Shown: piece by piece, positions 47,645 through 58,797 of the stretch
Numbering within the stretch: the first letter of the stretch is position 1
How the letters are laid out: every line of letters starts with the position of its first letter
From: Haliclona indistincta
Lineage: Eukaryota; Porifera; Demospongiae; Haplosclerida; Chalinidae
Reading direction: 5' to 3'
Length of the DNA stretch: 64,000 bases
Assembly (NCBI GenBank): GCA_964017065.1
Contig: OZ024787.1
Span: 11,382,764 to 11,446,763 of the forward strand
Translations under genes and position numbers: made by a program
Notes under the pieces: model-generated
Databases searched by the model: none
Told to the model about the DNA's origin: nothing
Seen by the model: the letters and a program-made list of their open reading frames with translations, nothing else

Positions 47645-48308
47645 GAGGCTGCGTTTACACGGTGACGATTTCAGCTGAAAACGCGCAAAAACGCAAACTT
47701 TTCTTTGCGGATGCGCCTTTTGTTTACACGACAACGACGAAAACGAGTGGCGTTTTTAAGCGAAGCATTATCAAAACGAAGACGGTTCTCAAAGTGGAAA
47801 CTTTCAAAAACGATAAAACAGAAACGACAATTTTCATCGTGTAAACAGCAAAAACGGGAAGCGCACGCGGTATCGAAAAGAATTTCAACTTGAGATGGCG
47901 AAAACAGAGCTTCTTTTACTCGTGCTGCTGCTAAGCTGCTTATTGGTTTTGCAGCAATCGACAATGATCGAATATAGACGTCTCCGTGCCCATAGAGCGG
48001 GGAATAGAACCATGATAGAAACCGGAATGATTTTCGGTTGAAAAAGTGGCAGTCTTCTTCGCAGGAGGCTTGGGCACTCAGAAGCAGCCTCTTTTGAGTT
48101 GTTTTTGGGTGGCATCGTCGATCACGCACGCACATCGGCAAGCTGTAAGCTGTCTGTTCACATCACGCCTATAATGGGTGTGGTTAATGAGATGAGAACG
48201 CATGCGTTTTCATTCTCGTTTTTAAAACTGTTTACACGACGACGCGTATTGTGACGGTCGAGACCCAGTGTGTTTTCATTGCTATCGTCACCGTGTAAAC
48301 GCAGCCTC
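47645..48308. mobile_element. MITE with GAGGCTGCGTTTACACGG ends
   Basis: Terminal inverted repeats of about 23 bp (gaggctgcgtttacacggtg and its inverse ending at 48308) bound 664 bp. The duplicated spacer at 60145-60165 (cttgtctgagtttgatg) is the empty site, which implies a 3-4 bp target duplication (TGA or TGAG). Further ttacacgac motifs occur subterminally. There is no transposase frame. Confidence 0.8.
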
Positions 48309-48894
48309 ATGAGTTTGATGTCTTGTCTTCTCTTCTGGCCTTGCATGATGTATAGACAAGCATCAAGACTTAATTGCTGTCAAGTCTAGCTGTTATCTAC
48401 TTAGAATCTCATGCAGGCTCAACAGCATTGCATTTCCATTATAGACTATGTATTAGCAAGCTAGCAGCACAGCTTGCATGTAGCACAGGTGTACCAGCCT
48501 CTAGCTCCCATGCACCTGCAAACCAAAGAACTGTGTAGATGTCACAGCTAGATAGAGGCTCATCATGCTCAAGGTCTTGCAAGGACGTAGAGTGAGATAC
48601 ACTCGGAGCACATGCACCTAAGGCTCAGCCAGGGCAAAATAAGATTATGAAAAAGTGCAAACAAATCAACCCAGTTAAAGAGAAATGTATGACATTGTAG
48701 CAGGAGTCCATAATAGACCGCGTCGATTATGGACTCCTGATTGTAGCAATTAATTGAATCACAGCTACAATAATAATTGGCTATTATCATCATTTTTGCG
48801 AGTGTGACGATCAGTCACTTCAAATGACATGAGCAAAAACTCTGTTTCTGACTTTAAAGAATTAATAATATTTGTGAAAGTTAAAGTATTATTA
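48309..48894. other. Intergenic spacer before the helicase fragment
   Basis: Partly alignable with 60160-60590 (catgcaggctcaacagcattgc in both). A hairpin with 14 bp arms (caggagtccataat and attatggactcctg) occurs at 48701-48739. No gene was found. Confidence 0.5.
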
Positions 48895-50440
48895 GTTAGT
48901 CTGTGCTGAAAAAGTCTCTTCCTCCATCGTCCCAGTCGCGGCCCCTCCCTCTACTACTCCTGTTGCCCCCCCCATCCTCGATTGTTCCAGTCGCGATGTC
49001 GTCCTCTCCCTCCACCACCACCTCCTCCTCTTGAATAACGACTCCCTGAGAGAAAAGATAAAACCACCAATATAAAAGGTCACTGAGTCAGTTTAAATTT
49101 TTTCAAAAAAGTGCACAGAAGCACTTTTTGTATAGCTGGTAACTTCCGTAAAGTTAAAGTTTCATTTTACCAGAACGAATTTTTTGGTAAAATTTTGCCT
49201 AGCACAATCAGAAAGAATAGCACGCGCTTTGTGAGAACTTACAATGAAAACTCTACTTCAAGCCAGTAGTACATGGTCAGGCTCAATAGTAGCCTCGTCC
49301 CCAGGCTCTTAATAGAGAGCCTGGTACACATTGCATGCGCATGCGTTAATTATGTCAAATATGGCATGATCAATTGAATGGCATGATTCGGCGAATTCAA
49401 CAGATTCGGTGAAAATCATGCCTTATTTGGACATAATTAACGCATGCGCATGCAATGTGTACCAGGTTCTCTATTAAGAGCCTGGGAACGAGGCTAGGCT
49501 CAATAGATACCAAATCAACTATGTTTTTTTTAGAACAGTCATGTATTGCACAGTAAAAATGCACAGCAACAGTGAATCAAGTTGTGTATCACACTTACTC
49601 TTTGAAGAGCGTGTTCTATATGAAGCCATCTCCATGAGCTCAGGGTTGATCTCTTGTTTGGCGTGTGTTAACACTTTGACAAGATCTTTAGCACTATCAG
49701 AGTCGTCTCGAGTGAACAGAGTATATGATGTCCCGGTGTTACCAGCTCTGGCGGTCAGACCAATACGATGAATATAGTCTTCAGCATCGTTGGGGAAATC
49801 ATAGTTGATCACAAATTTAATATCATTGACATCTAAAAATTTTGAAAAAAAAATACAAAATTTGAAAGATTATTCAAAATTTGAGTTAATTTTTCACCTA
49901 GTCCTCTAGCTGCCACATCAGTTGTTATCATAAATTTAGCTTGTCCCATGCGAAAATCTGACAAAAATTTAAGAATTGAACAATAAAATAGGAGCATATT
50001 CAACTAGCCGCGAAGTAGCTCGGTCACGCTGAGCCTGTGACTTGTCGCCATGGATGCACACTACCGGCCATCTGTTGGTGGGTGTGGTCAGTCATAACTA
50101 TTATCAAGCGTACAAAACATGTACAAACCCATTTTGAGACATTAATAAAAAGATACGATCTGATTCTCGCTTGGTCTGTGCGAATATCAATGTTTTATGT
50201 TCATCTTCTTGAGAGATCTTTTGTAAATAATCTTTGAATCTGAATGAGGAAAGTATCACATCAAAGAGTGTTAAAAAGTGCTGTTGGCTCTTACTTGTCA
50301 TTTTCCTGATAACTATCACACACATCAACAATTTGGGTAATGTTTGGATTAGCACATAGATCCACTGAGCCTATATATTCACTTGAATATAGTGCTTGAG
50401 AAAGTCTTCAGCAATACCTAGACACAACGACAAGACAATT
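48895..50440 (-). pseudogene. Truncated DDX5/DBP2-type helicase copy
   Basis: The last six exons of the helicase at 60589-64000 are recognisable in the same order. The exon for the helicase C-terminal core (49604-49838) has HRIGL where motif VI needs HRIGR. The last exon has eight instead of fewer Gs near 48966-48973 and runs into a stop (GWGGQQE). Exon at 50100-50240 has IFLLMSQNGF. Everything 5' of the exon at about 50290-50400 is missing, where the sequence changes to the RhoGAP copy. The ATPase core is absent, so it cannot work as a helicase. Confidence 0.9.
49290..49496. mobile_element. MITE with long TAGCCTCG inverted repeats
   Basis: Arms of about 67 bp (tagcctcgtccccaggctct onward, including catgcgcatgcgttaattat) form an almost perfect hairpin of 207 bp. 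It is missing from the parent helicase intron around 61000-61600, so it inserted after duplication. Confidence 0.8.
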
Positions 50441-50547
50441 CATCATGTGTCGTCATTTCTTCTTCACGCACACAATTCTCTCTCTCCTCTCCTTACTTCG
50501 ATCCCTATCTTTTCGACTTCTCTCACCTTGTACTTCCTCTCTCTCTC

Positions 50548-50554
<7 letters not shown>

Positions 50555-50587
<33 letters not shown>

Positions 50588-51413
50588 TCTCACTCTCTGT
50601 CCAGGTGCTCTCAAGATGTATCTACGTGAATTACCAGATCCTCTTCTCACAAGAAAGCTGTACACTGACTGGGTGAAGGCAGCAGGGTAAGTAGGCTGAC
50701 AGGAAGGTCCTAGTGCATGAGACAGAAACACTCAATTTTAAAATCAAATTTTTCATCAGTTCTGCAAAGGGGAGAAAGCATGAATAATTGTATCAAGAAT
50801 TAAACAAAAGTGGGCTTAGAAGCCCCAGGAGCCCATGATAGAGACAGCATTGCCCAACTGGATTGCAGCCCACTTTTGTTTAACTCTATTCTATTTTGCT
50901 ATGACATTATCGAGTACTTATTATTTTTAATGTTTTCATTGAAGCCGACTACTAGTTTATTTAGCTACTGCTCATGTTGATTGAGTCATGTGGTTTATGG
51001 TTCATTCTCTTTAGTGTTGCTGATGAACAGGACAGAATGCAGCAGCTCTGGCAGCTCAAGGAGAAGCTGCCGAAACCAAACCTCGAGAACCTCAAGTGAG
51101 TATCATATCACTTTCACACATTCACTCACTCACTCAAATTGTCTCTTTGTTGCTGTTATTAAGGTTTCTGATGTTCTTTCTCAATGAGCTGTCCAAGCAT
51201 CAAGATGAGACCAAGATGGGCATCAATAATATCGCCATAGTGATAGGACCCAACCTACTCTGGCCTGACGAGTCTGTTGCAAGGTTCGTCTAATCACACC
51301 TATAAAAATCGTGCAATTTCAAACAAAAGTTCACAATGTCTTCCTTGACTGCCAGATTTCACAAGTTTTTCTCCTTTCTCTCTCTTCTCCCACTATCTCT
51401 CTCTCTCTCTCCC

Positions 51414-51483
<70 letters not shown>

Positions 51484-51935
51484 TCCCTCTCTCCCTCCCT
51501 CTCTCCCCCCTCTCTTTAAGCAGCACTATATACATTTGGATTCATAGGAGATACAGCACTGCACACACGGATCACAGAGTCATTTATCAAACACTGTAGT
51601 TGGTACTTTGGTCTAGCTCCCTCTCTCTACACATCAGCACTAGACAGTAAGACCAGTTCATCATCATCACAACAAGAGAGAGAGGATGAAGAGGAGACGA
51701 TTCAGACAAGAGATGAAGAGGATGAAGATAAGGAGTCCATTCGCAGTGCTGAGGTAGTCTCACCAACCGAGAATCAAACTGAGGAAGATGAAAATGGAGA
51801 CAGAGAGTCACCCACTAACAGCAGTAAGCACTGGTCACATGACTGTCACATGGTGATCATGTGATGTGTTTCATATAGCTTCATCGAGGCCGTCATCATT
51901 CACAGCAGACCCAACCACTCCTGTTATCTTTGAAC
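50555..51935 (+). pseudogene. Truncated copy of RhoGAP exons 12-16
   Basis: Exons corresponding to 38527-38608 (here about 50607-50688), 38936-39016 (51016-51096), 39086-39205 (51165-51284), 39430-39722 (51525-51823) and the start of 39778-39877 (from 51880) are present with introns and high identity. Splice sites are kept, as are CT tracts before exons 12 and 15. Exons 1-11, including the BAR domain and arginine finger, are absent, and exon 16 breaks off after PTTPVI. It begins where the opposite-strand helicase fragment ends. Confidence 0.92.
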
Positions 51936-52016
51936 TATCATTACCAAGTGCCATTACTAATAATTTTATTGAGAGTAATTATGTAAAGGAAAGAAACCGC
52001 GACATACTTCAAAATA

Positions 52017-52130
52017 CAGTGAAACCTGCTTAATAAGACCACCCTTCGAACCAAAATTTGTGGCCTTAATAAAATTGTGGCTTTAGAGGTGGTCTTATTA
52101 TATGAGTAGTCTTTAAGACAGATTTCACTG
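52017..52130. mobile_element. pogo-like MITE, 114 bp
   Basis: CAGTGAAACCTGCTTAATA at the start and GACAGATTTCACTG at the end are inverted, with TA at 52015-52016 and 52131-52132. It is a different family from the CAGTGGAACC elements at 33 kb. Confidence 0.8.
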
Positions 52131-52164
52131 TAAAGTTTTTAACTTAACTGTCATGTGTAGCTAG

Positions 52165-52440
52165 CTCTCCTTAGAAGAGCTCTCCTTCCTTGATTATGCT
52201 CTATTGGAACACACTATCTCGAGTCCATGTTCTTGAAGGAAACACAGCCAGTAGTTAGTGATCTCAGTGATGACTACATGCTGATTTCAAGAAATCCAAT
52301 GAGTTTATGGAAACCATGCTCAGAAGTTACTGAAACATGCATTGTCACACTTCATCTTGTTGGTGGATGGTTAACAAAGACGATGGAAGATTTGGAAAAG
52401 CTACTGAAGGAGATATTTCAGGACATATAAGTTCAATACT
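52165..52440 (+). pseudogene. Death-domain/ankyrin family fragment
   Basis: Contains the helical segment (ELSFLDYALLEHTIS) and part of the alpha/beta module (TLHLVGGWLTKTMEDLEKLL), with frameshifts. It most resembles the degenerate copy at 41220-41480, since both share acatgctgatttcaagaaat. Confidence 0.85.
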
Positions 52441-52580
52441 GGCTCACCTAGTGACGATTAAAACTGGTCAAGGATCGGAAGAGACTAAACTGTAGGAAGA
52501 ATGAAATGTTTGTCAGTGTTTGTTTAGTGTTGTTCTTAAGAAAATAATAGCATAATTGTTGCGTTTTTTTATGACTTCAA
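52441..52580 (+). pseudogene. Second remnant of RhoGAP last exon
   Basis: aactggtcaaggatcggaag and the following 3' flank (gtttgtcagtgtttgt) copy 40490-40600. As at 41766, it lies directly between two death-domain copies, indicating repeat-unit amplification. Confidence 0.85.
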
Positions 52581-53117
52581 GAAGGGTAGGTATAAAACGT
52601 GGAATGGAATAAAACGGCGGAATGGAATATGGAACGCCAAACGGAAAAAAAACCCTGAAGGATGCTTGATTTGACTTGTTCAGTTTGAATCATAGCCTAG
52701 AGCTCACTTCTACAGAGTTGCCCATCGTTGTTTGATCTGTGTTCTGCAGTGCAGCCCTCAATGCATGACTGGCTGTAGGTCACGTGCCACTCGCTCAGGC
52801 TCATCGTGTGCAGACTGCTGAATCAAGTTCACAGGAGTCACTCACTGGCCCTCTTTGTGACCGAGTTAGCCGCTTAAGTCACCATAACATGACTTATAAC
52901 CATTGTTTGTATCCAGGCAGCATGTACGCCGGTGTAACAAGCTAGCTAGTAGTGCATGAGCTTGGTCGTATCAATCGGATACTGCACCCATAGAGTACTC
53001 AGAGCTAGATTATCTATTGCCGACTCGCAGGGGTGCGGTAATACAATTATACTTTGTTGTGTCTGCTACCCCGTCCCACGCTTCAGTCTACGAGAAGAGC
53101 CCTGATGCTGATATATA
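52581..53117. other. Spacer upstream of the split ankyrin gene
   Basis: No exon was found. ggtcgtatcaatcggatact at about 52962 resembles 42030-42060. The rest is unique within the window. Confidence 0.4.
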
Positions 53118-54520
53118 ATGTCAGAGACACATACGCTCAAAGTAGATTTTATCTTGCAAGAACTCAAAAATGTGGAATGGGACACTCTCGGAACCTATCT
53201 GGGTCTCAGCCAGAGTGAGATAAAAGAGATCGAAAGCAATTACCAGAACACAGGACGAAGGAGAATAGTGATGCTGGATATGTGGTTGAAAAAAGAGGAG
53301 AGTCCTTCATGGGAGAAGATAATAACCGCTCTTGAGAACATGTCCGAGACAAATTTGGCGAGTAAGCTGAGGAAGAAGTACCAGCAACAACACAATGACG
53401 AGAATGCAGCAACCACGCGGCGTTCATGTAAGAAAGAAGAGAGTCCAATAGACGAGGCAACAGAGAGAGTAATACTGAAGATGGACAGAAAAGACCAGGT
53501 CGCTAAAGAAATAGAGAGCCTTAAAGAATCTTTTGTTCGCTTAGTAATCAGTGCAGAATCAGCTCTAGAGACTGCAAACCCATCATCACGACAACTCAAG
53601 AGATTTTCTCAAAGCTACATGAGCAATCGAGTAGTGACCAGCGTCGAAGAGCTGTTTGACTGTTTGGGAGAGCTCTCCTTTCTTGATTATGCTCTACTGG
53701 AACACACTATCTCCATGTTCTTGAAGGAAGCACAGCAAGTAGTTAGTGATCTCAGTGACTACATCCAGCAACTGACTGACTTCAAGAAATCCACTACATT
53801 GAATGAGTTTATGGACAATATCATTAAAGCTCACAAACCAAATGATGGAACTGGAATGTGCACAGTTACCCTGCGTCTTGTTGGTGGGTGGCTAACAAAG
53901 ACAATGGAAGACTTGGAAAAGCTACTGAAGGAGATATTTCAAGACAAGAGTTCAGTACTGGCTCACCTGACGATCGTTCGTGGATCAGCTATCGTGTCTT
54001 ATCTTGCTCCACAATCTCAAAGTGGTACTCTCCTCAAGCTAGCGCAAGAGAAGATCTCGTTCATGGCCTGGGTTGGCGCGTGGAAAATGGTTATTGGAAA
54101 AATAGTGGTTATTAACAAACAAATTGATACGACCAATTTCTCATTTGAATCTTCTCTTTTTGAAGCAGTAAAGAACGATGACATCAACCTACTGACCTTC
54201 CTACCAGTGGCGTATCTGAACCCGGGCCTACACGGGCCTGGGCCCTGGCATCAAAAGCGATCGTTAATTGTATTCATAATATATTAACTAGATGATTGTT
54301 AAAGCAATGTGGGGCGAGCCTGAGCGAGTGTATATTTGAAATTTGAAATAAAATTATGCTGCCAGCCCTTCTTGGCTATGTAATGTATCAGCTAATCATT
54401 AGTATAATTTTTAATTAAACGAATTAGCCCACGAGGAGTATGCAGTTATGCTATAGTATAGATCTAGTTTCTAGTGTCTTTATGATTATCATGGTGAATA
54501 ATAATTTTACGTATTATGAT

Positions 54521-56036
54521 TTACTGCATTAAGTGCTTAAAATAGTTTCCGATGGTGACAGTGCGAGGACGTGGAGCAACAAAGTCAGCAGTACCAGTAG
54601 GAAAGAGAGTAGGAAAAGCGCAAGACATGTAGCCCTCAGTAGTGAACTCATTAATGGGTGAACCACTTGATGACGGCCAAGAGAGAATTGCTGGTTCATG
54701 CTGTTGCTGCTGTACAGACTGTCTGATAGTTTGTTGTTCAGTACGACCAGTAGTAGGCATTGGGATGAAAGTACTGGCAAGAGGGGTATCTTGTGGTGCT
54801 ATGTCTTGCTGTGCTGATGGCTCCAATTCATCTGACTGTACTGACATTGTAACAAGCCCAGAAAGATGTCCATCAATAGGAAGAAGAGCTAACACATCGT
54901 GATCAATAGTCACATTACGATAGTAGGTGTTATTTATAGTCAACCACTCTAGAGCAGGTAGTACAACTGATCTTCTTACACGAAAATCGCGGTGATGTCC
55001 CACTGCACCTTCCTTACGAATGACAACAACATCAAGATCAGCAGGTGTACGAGGCAGCTTGTCTGCAAGAGAGGCAACGTCTTGAGGTAGGTTGATGATA
55101 TGCCCACTGTAGCCATATTGACCATGAGGTAGCCGATAAAGTGTCATAATTGGTAGAACTGCCGAAATAAGCATTTTTCTACTGGAGTTAAACCCTGCAA
55201 TAACAGTGAGAAGGAATCATAATTAATTTAAAAAATGTAACTACAGTAATTACCTGTAGTTGTGGAGGTACTTCTCCAGGGTTCATGTTGTTGGCATCAG
55301 AGTACAACTTTGGTGTAGAATCATCACGGCGACATCTGGTGCATTCATCAGAAGATACAGTCAATCCAGGGAAACTTTCTAGGCATGTCAGGCATAAAGG
55401 CTCCTCTATTTCGATTAAAGACTGATGAAATTTTAGCACTTTTGCTCTGACGGCAGGCTGGTCAAGAAGAGAAACTTGTGAACGATCTTCTTGTCTTTCC
55501 CGACTCTCTCGCAAGCGTTGCAGTCTACCGTTTCTCAGCGACAAATCCTCAGCAGCACGGCGTTCATGTTCTTGATCTCTCATCAGCTGTAGCCTGTCTT
55601 CTCTCTGTTCATCACTCTCAACAGCACGTCGTGTACGTTGTAGATCTCTCATCAGCTGTAGCCTGTCTTCTCTCTGTTCATCACTCTCAGCAGCACGTCG
55701 TGTACGTTGTTGATCTCTAATCAGCTGTAGCCTGTCTTCTCTCTGTTCATCACTCTCAGCAGCACGTCGTGTACGTTGTTGATCTCTCATCAGCTGTAGC
55801 CTGTCTTCTCTTTGCTCACTTGTCTCATCAGCACATCGCTCTTGCTGTTGGCGTCGCAGCTGTTGTAGAGCTTCTTCTCTTTGCTGAGCAGTACGCTCTG
55901 CACGCCGCGCCTTATCACGAACTCTACGCTTGCTCAATCGCAGCTCCTTTTCCTCAGCGGTTTCAGCAGCTCGGCGAGCTCTTTCGCGTATTCTCCTTTT
56001 CAATAGTTGCTCCTCCTTCTTGGAGGCCGGATCCAT
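54521..56036 (-). pseudogene. N-terminal fragment of a Helitron replicase/helicase gene
   Basis: Two exons, 56036-55254 and 55194-54521, with a 59 bp GT-AG intron. Exon 1 encodes a highly charged repeat (SDEQREDRLQLMRDQQRTRR in several copies) followed by a CxxC-type segment (LCLTCLESFPG, CTRC). Exon 2 encodes YRLPHGQYGYSGHIINLPQD and RKEGAVGHHRDFRVRR, the conserved region that precedes the Rep domain in animal Helitrons. It ends at NYFKHLMQ, just where the Rep domain should start, so nuclease and helicase are missing. The frame after the splice needs one more base in an A5 run near 55175. It is non-functional as a transposase. Confidence 0.75.
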
Positions 56037-56038
56037 AA

Positions 56039-56562
56039 TAGTCAGGCGTAGCCACACCCATCGCGTGCGTTCCTTCGGATGGGTCAGGAGACATTAGTAC
56101 GCTTGAGTTGTACACTTTGCGACTATAGTTGCAATCCAATCAGATTGCAGCTAGCTTTGCGTCACGTCCGGGTGGGCGGGCCATCTCGTGGGCACACGAG
56201 TTTCTTTTACAGTTGTTTGCGAAGATCTTGCATAACAGAAGCGAAAGCGGAAGTATGACATTGGCCAATCAAACGCACGTAGGCGTTAACTGAAGCTGTA
56301 CACGTGACGAAAAGTAAATTTGATTGGCCAGTGTCACACTTCCGCTTTCGCTTCCGTTATGCAAGATCTTCGCAAACAACTGTATAGCCAAACCCAGACC
56401 TCAGTTATTACATCGTGGTTATTAAAATATCAACACGTGATTAACAATATTCATCTCGTAACTATTGCGTAGCGCTACATTCCTGAACGACAACTAGAGT
56501 ATACTAATGTCTCCTGACCCATCCGAAGGAACGCACGCGATGGGTGTGGCTACGCCTGACTA
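56039..56562. mobile_element. MULE-like MITE nested in the hAT element
   Basis: Long terminal inverted repeats (TAGTCAGGCGTAGCCACACC, over 70 bp) are flanked by a 9 bp duplication GATCCATAA (56030-56038 and 56563-56571). A second inner inverted pair (about 56205-56262 and 56318-56385) shares gcgaagatcttgcataac. Nine-base duplications and long arms fit the Mutator superfamily. It lies 3 bp upstream of the Helitron fragment's start codon. Confidence 0.8.
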
Positions 56563-57907
56563 GATCCATAATGACTGTTGTACAGATTATACAAGTAGTC
56601 AGTCAGAGTATTAGTAACTTTGAACACACGTGGTAAATTTAAAGTGTTCGATAAAATAGAACGTGATGGCATTTACGGAATGACGTACGTATATATACAT
56701 AGATAGATACATAGATCGCGGGGGAGCCTTTTCGACCAGTGTGGGGCTCGCTCAGGCTCGCCCCAATTATATTCATTTACACGCATGCGTTGTCATAGCT
56801 ATTAGCTGAGACCACAGCTACAACTGATCTGCTGCAACCACTACAAACATCATGAGTAGTAAGCAACTGCGTATTTGCCCAGGAATAGACCTGTAGAGCC
56901 AGAACCAGTTGTAAATAAAAGTGGGCGTGTCCACAATGAATATTAATAAAGTAGGTGTGGCTACAATGAATATTAATCAGGCCCTGGGGTCACTAGAGTG
57001 CCAGTTACGCCACTGCTTCCTACTCCATATCAACACTAGTCCTGATGCTACTGGTGCTGAAGGTTGGACAGCGCTCATGTATGGAAGTTACTATGGACAC
57101 AAGAGAACAGTCAATATTCTTGTACAGGCCAAAGCTAATCCTAATCTTCGAGCAGAAAATGGTGCTTCGCCTCTGCTCATTGCAACTGAAAAAAATCACT
57201 CCGATATAGTTATCATTCTTTTACAAGTGAATGCCAATCCTAATCTCCAGAAAGACAATGGTGTCACACCTCTTTTCGTGCCAGCTGAGAATGGTCATCC
57301 TGACACTGTCAATATTCTTCTACAAGGCAATGCTAATCCTAATCTTCAAAGAGATGATGGTGTCACACCTCTTTTCCTGGCAGCCCAGAATGGTGATTCT
57401 GTCACTGTAAATATACTTCTACAAGGCAATGCTAATCCTGATCTTCAAAGAGATGATGGTGTCACACCTCTTTTTATGGCAGCTCAAAATGGTCATTTTG
57501 AAACTGTAAATATTCTTCTACAAGGCAATGCTAATCCAAATCTTCAAAGAGATGATGGTGTCACACCTCTGTTCATGGCAGCTCAAAATGGTCACTCTGA
57601 CATAGTCAGCATTCTTTTAAAAGCAAATGCCGATCCTTCTCTTCAGAGAAATGATGGTGTCACACCTATAGTCATTGCAGCCCGAAATCCCCACTCTGAT
57701 AATGTTATAGTTAGTACTCTTCTACAGGCAAATAATAATTCTATTCTTCCGAGTGAGGCATTCGAGCATGGTTACTTTGAAATTCTTGATAGTCCCTTTG
57801 TTTACAGTGTCTCCCCTCAAGATCTAAACCCAGTTCCCAATGAGGTGGACTCATATCAGTCTGATCACTCTGATAATAGCCGATTTTCTCCTGCAAGTGA
57901 ATGCTAA

Positions 57908-58797
57908 TTTTTAAAAGTATATTTTGAAACTTGATGTGTTTCTGCATGTTATGGTTTTAGTACAACAAAAATAAAGATATATTTATGCCCTTGTGATTTT
58001 AACGTATACTGTAAATATGGTAAGCGTGATTTAAGACTCTGTTTGAATGGGAAAAGCTGCACTGCAAGTGTCACTGTTGAAATAGAAATAAACTTAGGGT
58101 TACAGCATACACTGACTGTCACATGGTCACTGGAAGCTAAGTAGGAGCAGTAAAAAATAATGTTGCTATATATTATTGTGCCAAAATCACTACTTTGCTA
58201 ACCAGCATTAATCACTGAAAGTTGTGGGCACAAAAATTGTTTTAATTCTGAAATAATATTTGCAAAACTGGTTATGTTACTAGTAAAGCAGATGTTCATT
58301 AGTTTGACTCAAACTTTGTATTCTTATCACCTTCTACCAGTTTCCTTCTATACTCATTTTTCTACTCTCAATTGTTCTAACCGCAACATCCACCATACGT
58401 ACACTATAAGCTAAAATTTAGTGCTGTCTGCATAGGAAAAGTAAAACTGTGTAAGTTTATATGTAGTTAAAATGAAGTAGATGTGTGCTCATTGGGTTGA
58501 TCGGCAATGAGCTCAAATTAAATCCTAATTAGGTGTGTAAATTTGTCAACTGCCATTAATTAGAATACAATAATGTACGGTTGCGCCTGAATAGCCGATG
58601 CTAATCACTACTATAGTTGCAGCAACTACACATTCATGGACGAGAGCCAAATGAACCTGTAACTTCTCATTCATCTTGATAACTTTTGGTCATAATTTTT
58701 GAAATTCTAAGTCAAGTGCAAACAAAGTCATGTATCCTACGGTAACTAAGACATTCATGCATGCAAGCAAAACTAAAAGGTATAAGTAGCATTAAAA
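57908..58797. other. Intergenic, no feature seen
   Basis: An AT-rich 0.9 kb between the ankyrin gene's poly(A) signal and the stop of the minus-strand membrane protein. I see no exon or clear repeat. Confidence 0.5.

Larger units (their letters stand above)
54205..57015. mobile_element. hAT-like composite element
   Basis: The ends are CAGTGGCGTATCTG and, inverted, CAGTTACGCCACTG, with an exact 8 bp target duplication CTTCCTAC (54197-54204 and 57016-57023). Those features indicate hAT-type transposition. No hAT transposase was found. The interior instead carries a Helitron-type reading frame on the minus strand and a nested MULE-like MITE, so it is a non-autonomous element that has acquired foreign cargo. 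Confidence 0.85.
53118..57907 (+). pseudogene. Death-domain/ankyrin gene split by a transposon
   Basis: The 5' half (53118-54204) is a clean frame from MSETHTLKVDF through the death domain, helical region and alpha/beta module to NDDINLLTFL, very similar to the gene at 43152. The 3' half (57016-57907) resumes with the next ankyrin residues (LHINTSPDATGAEGWTALMY), about eight repeats and the tail DSYQSDHSDNSRFS. Between them lies a 2.8 kb hAT-like element with an 8 bp target duplication. Frame and register agree on both sides, so the break is recent. In the current state the 5' frame adds about 27 foreign residues and stops at 54287. A poly(A) hexamer lies at about 57970. A truncated death-domain protein without ankyrins might be made. 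Confidence 0.9.
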
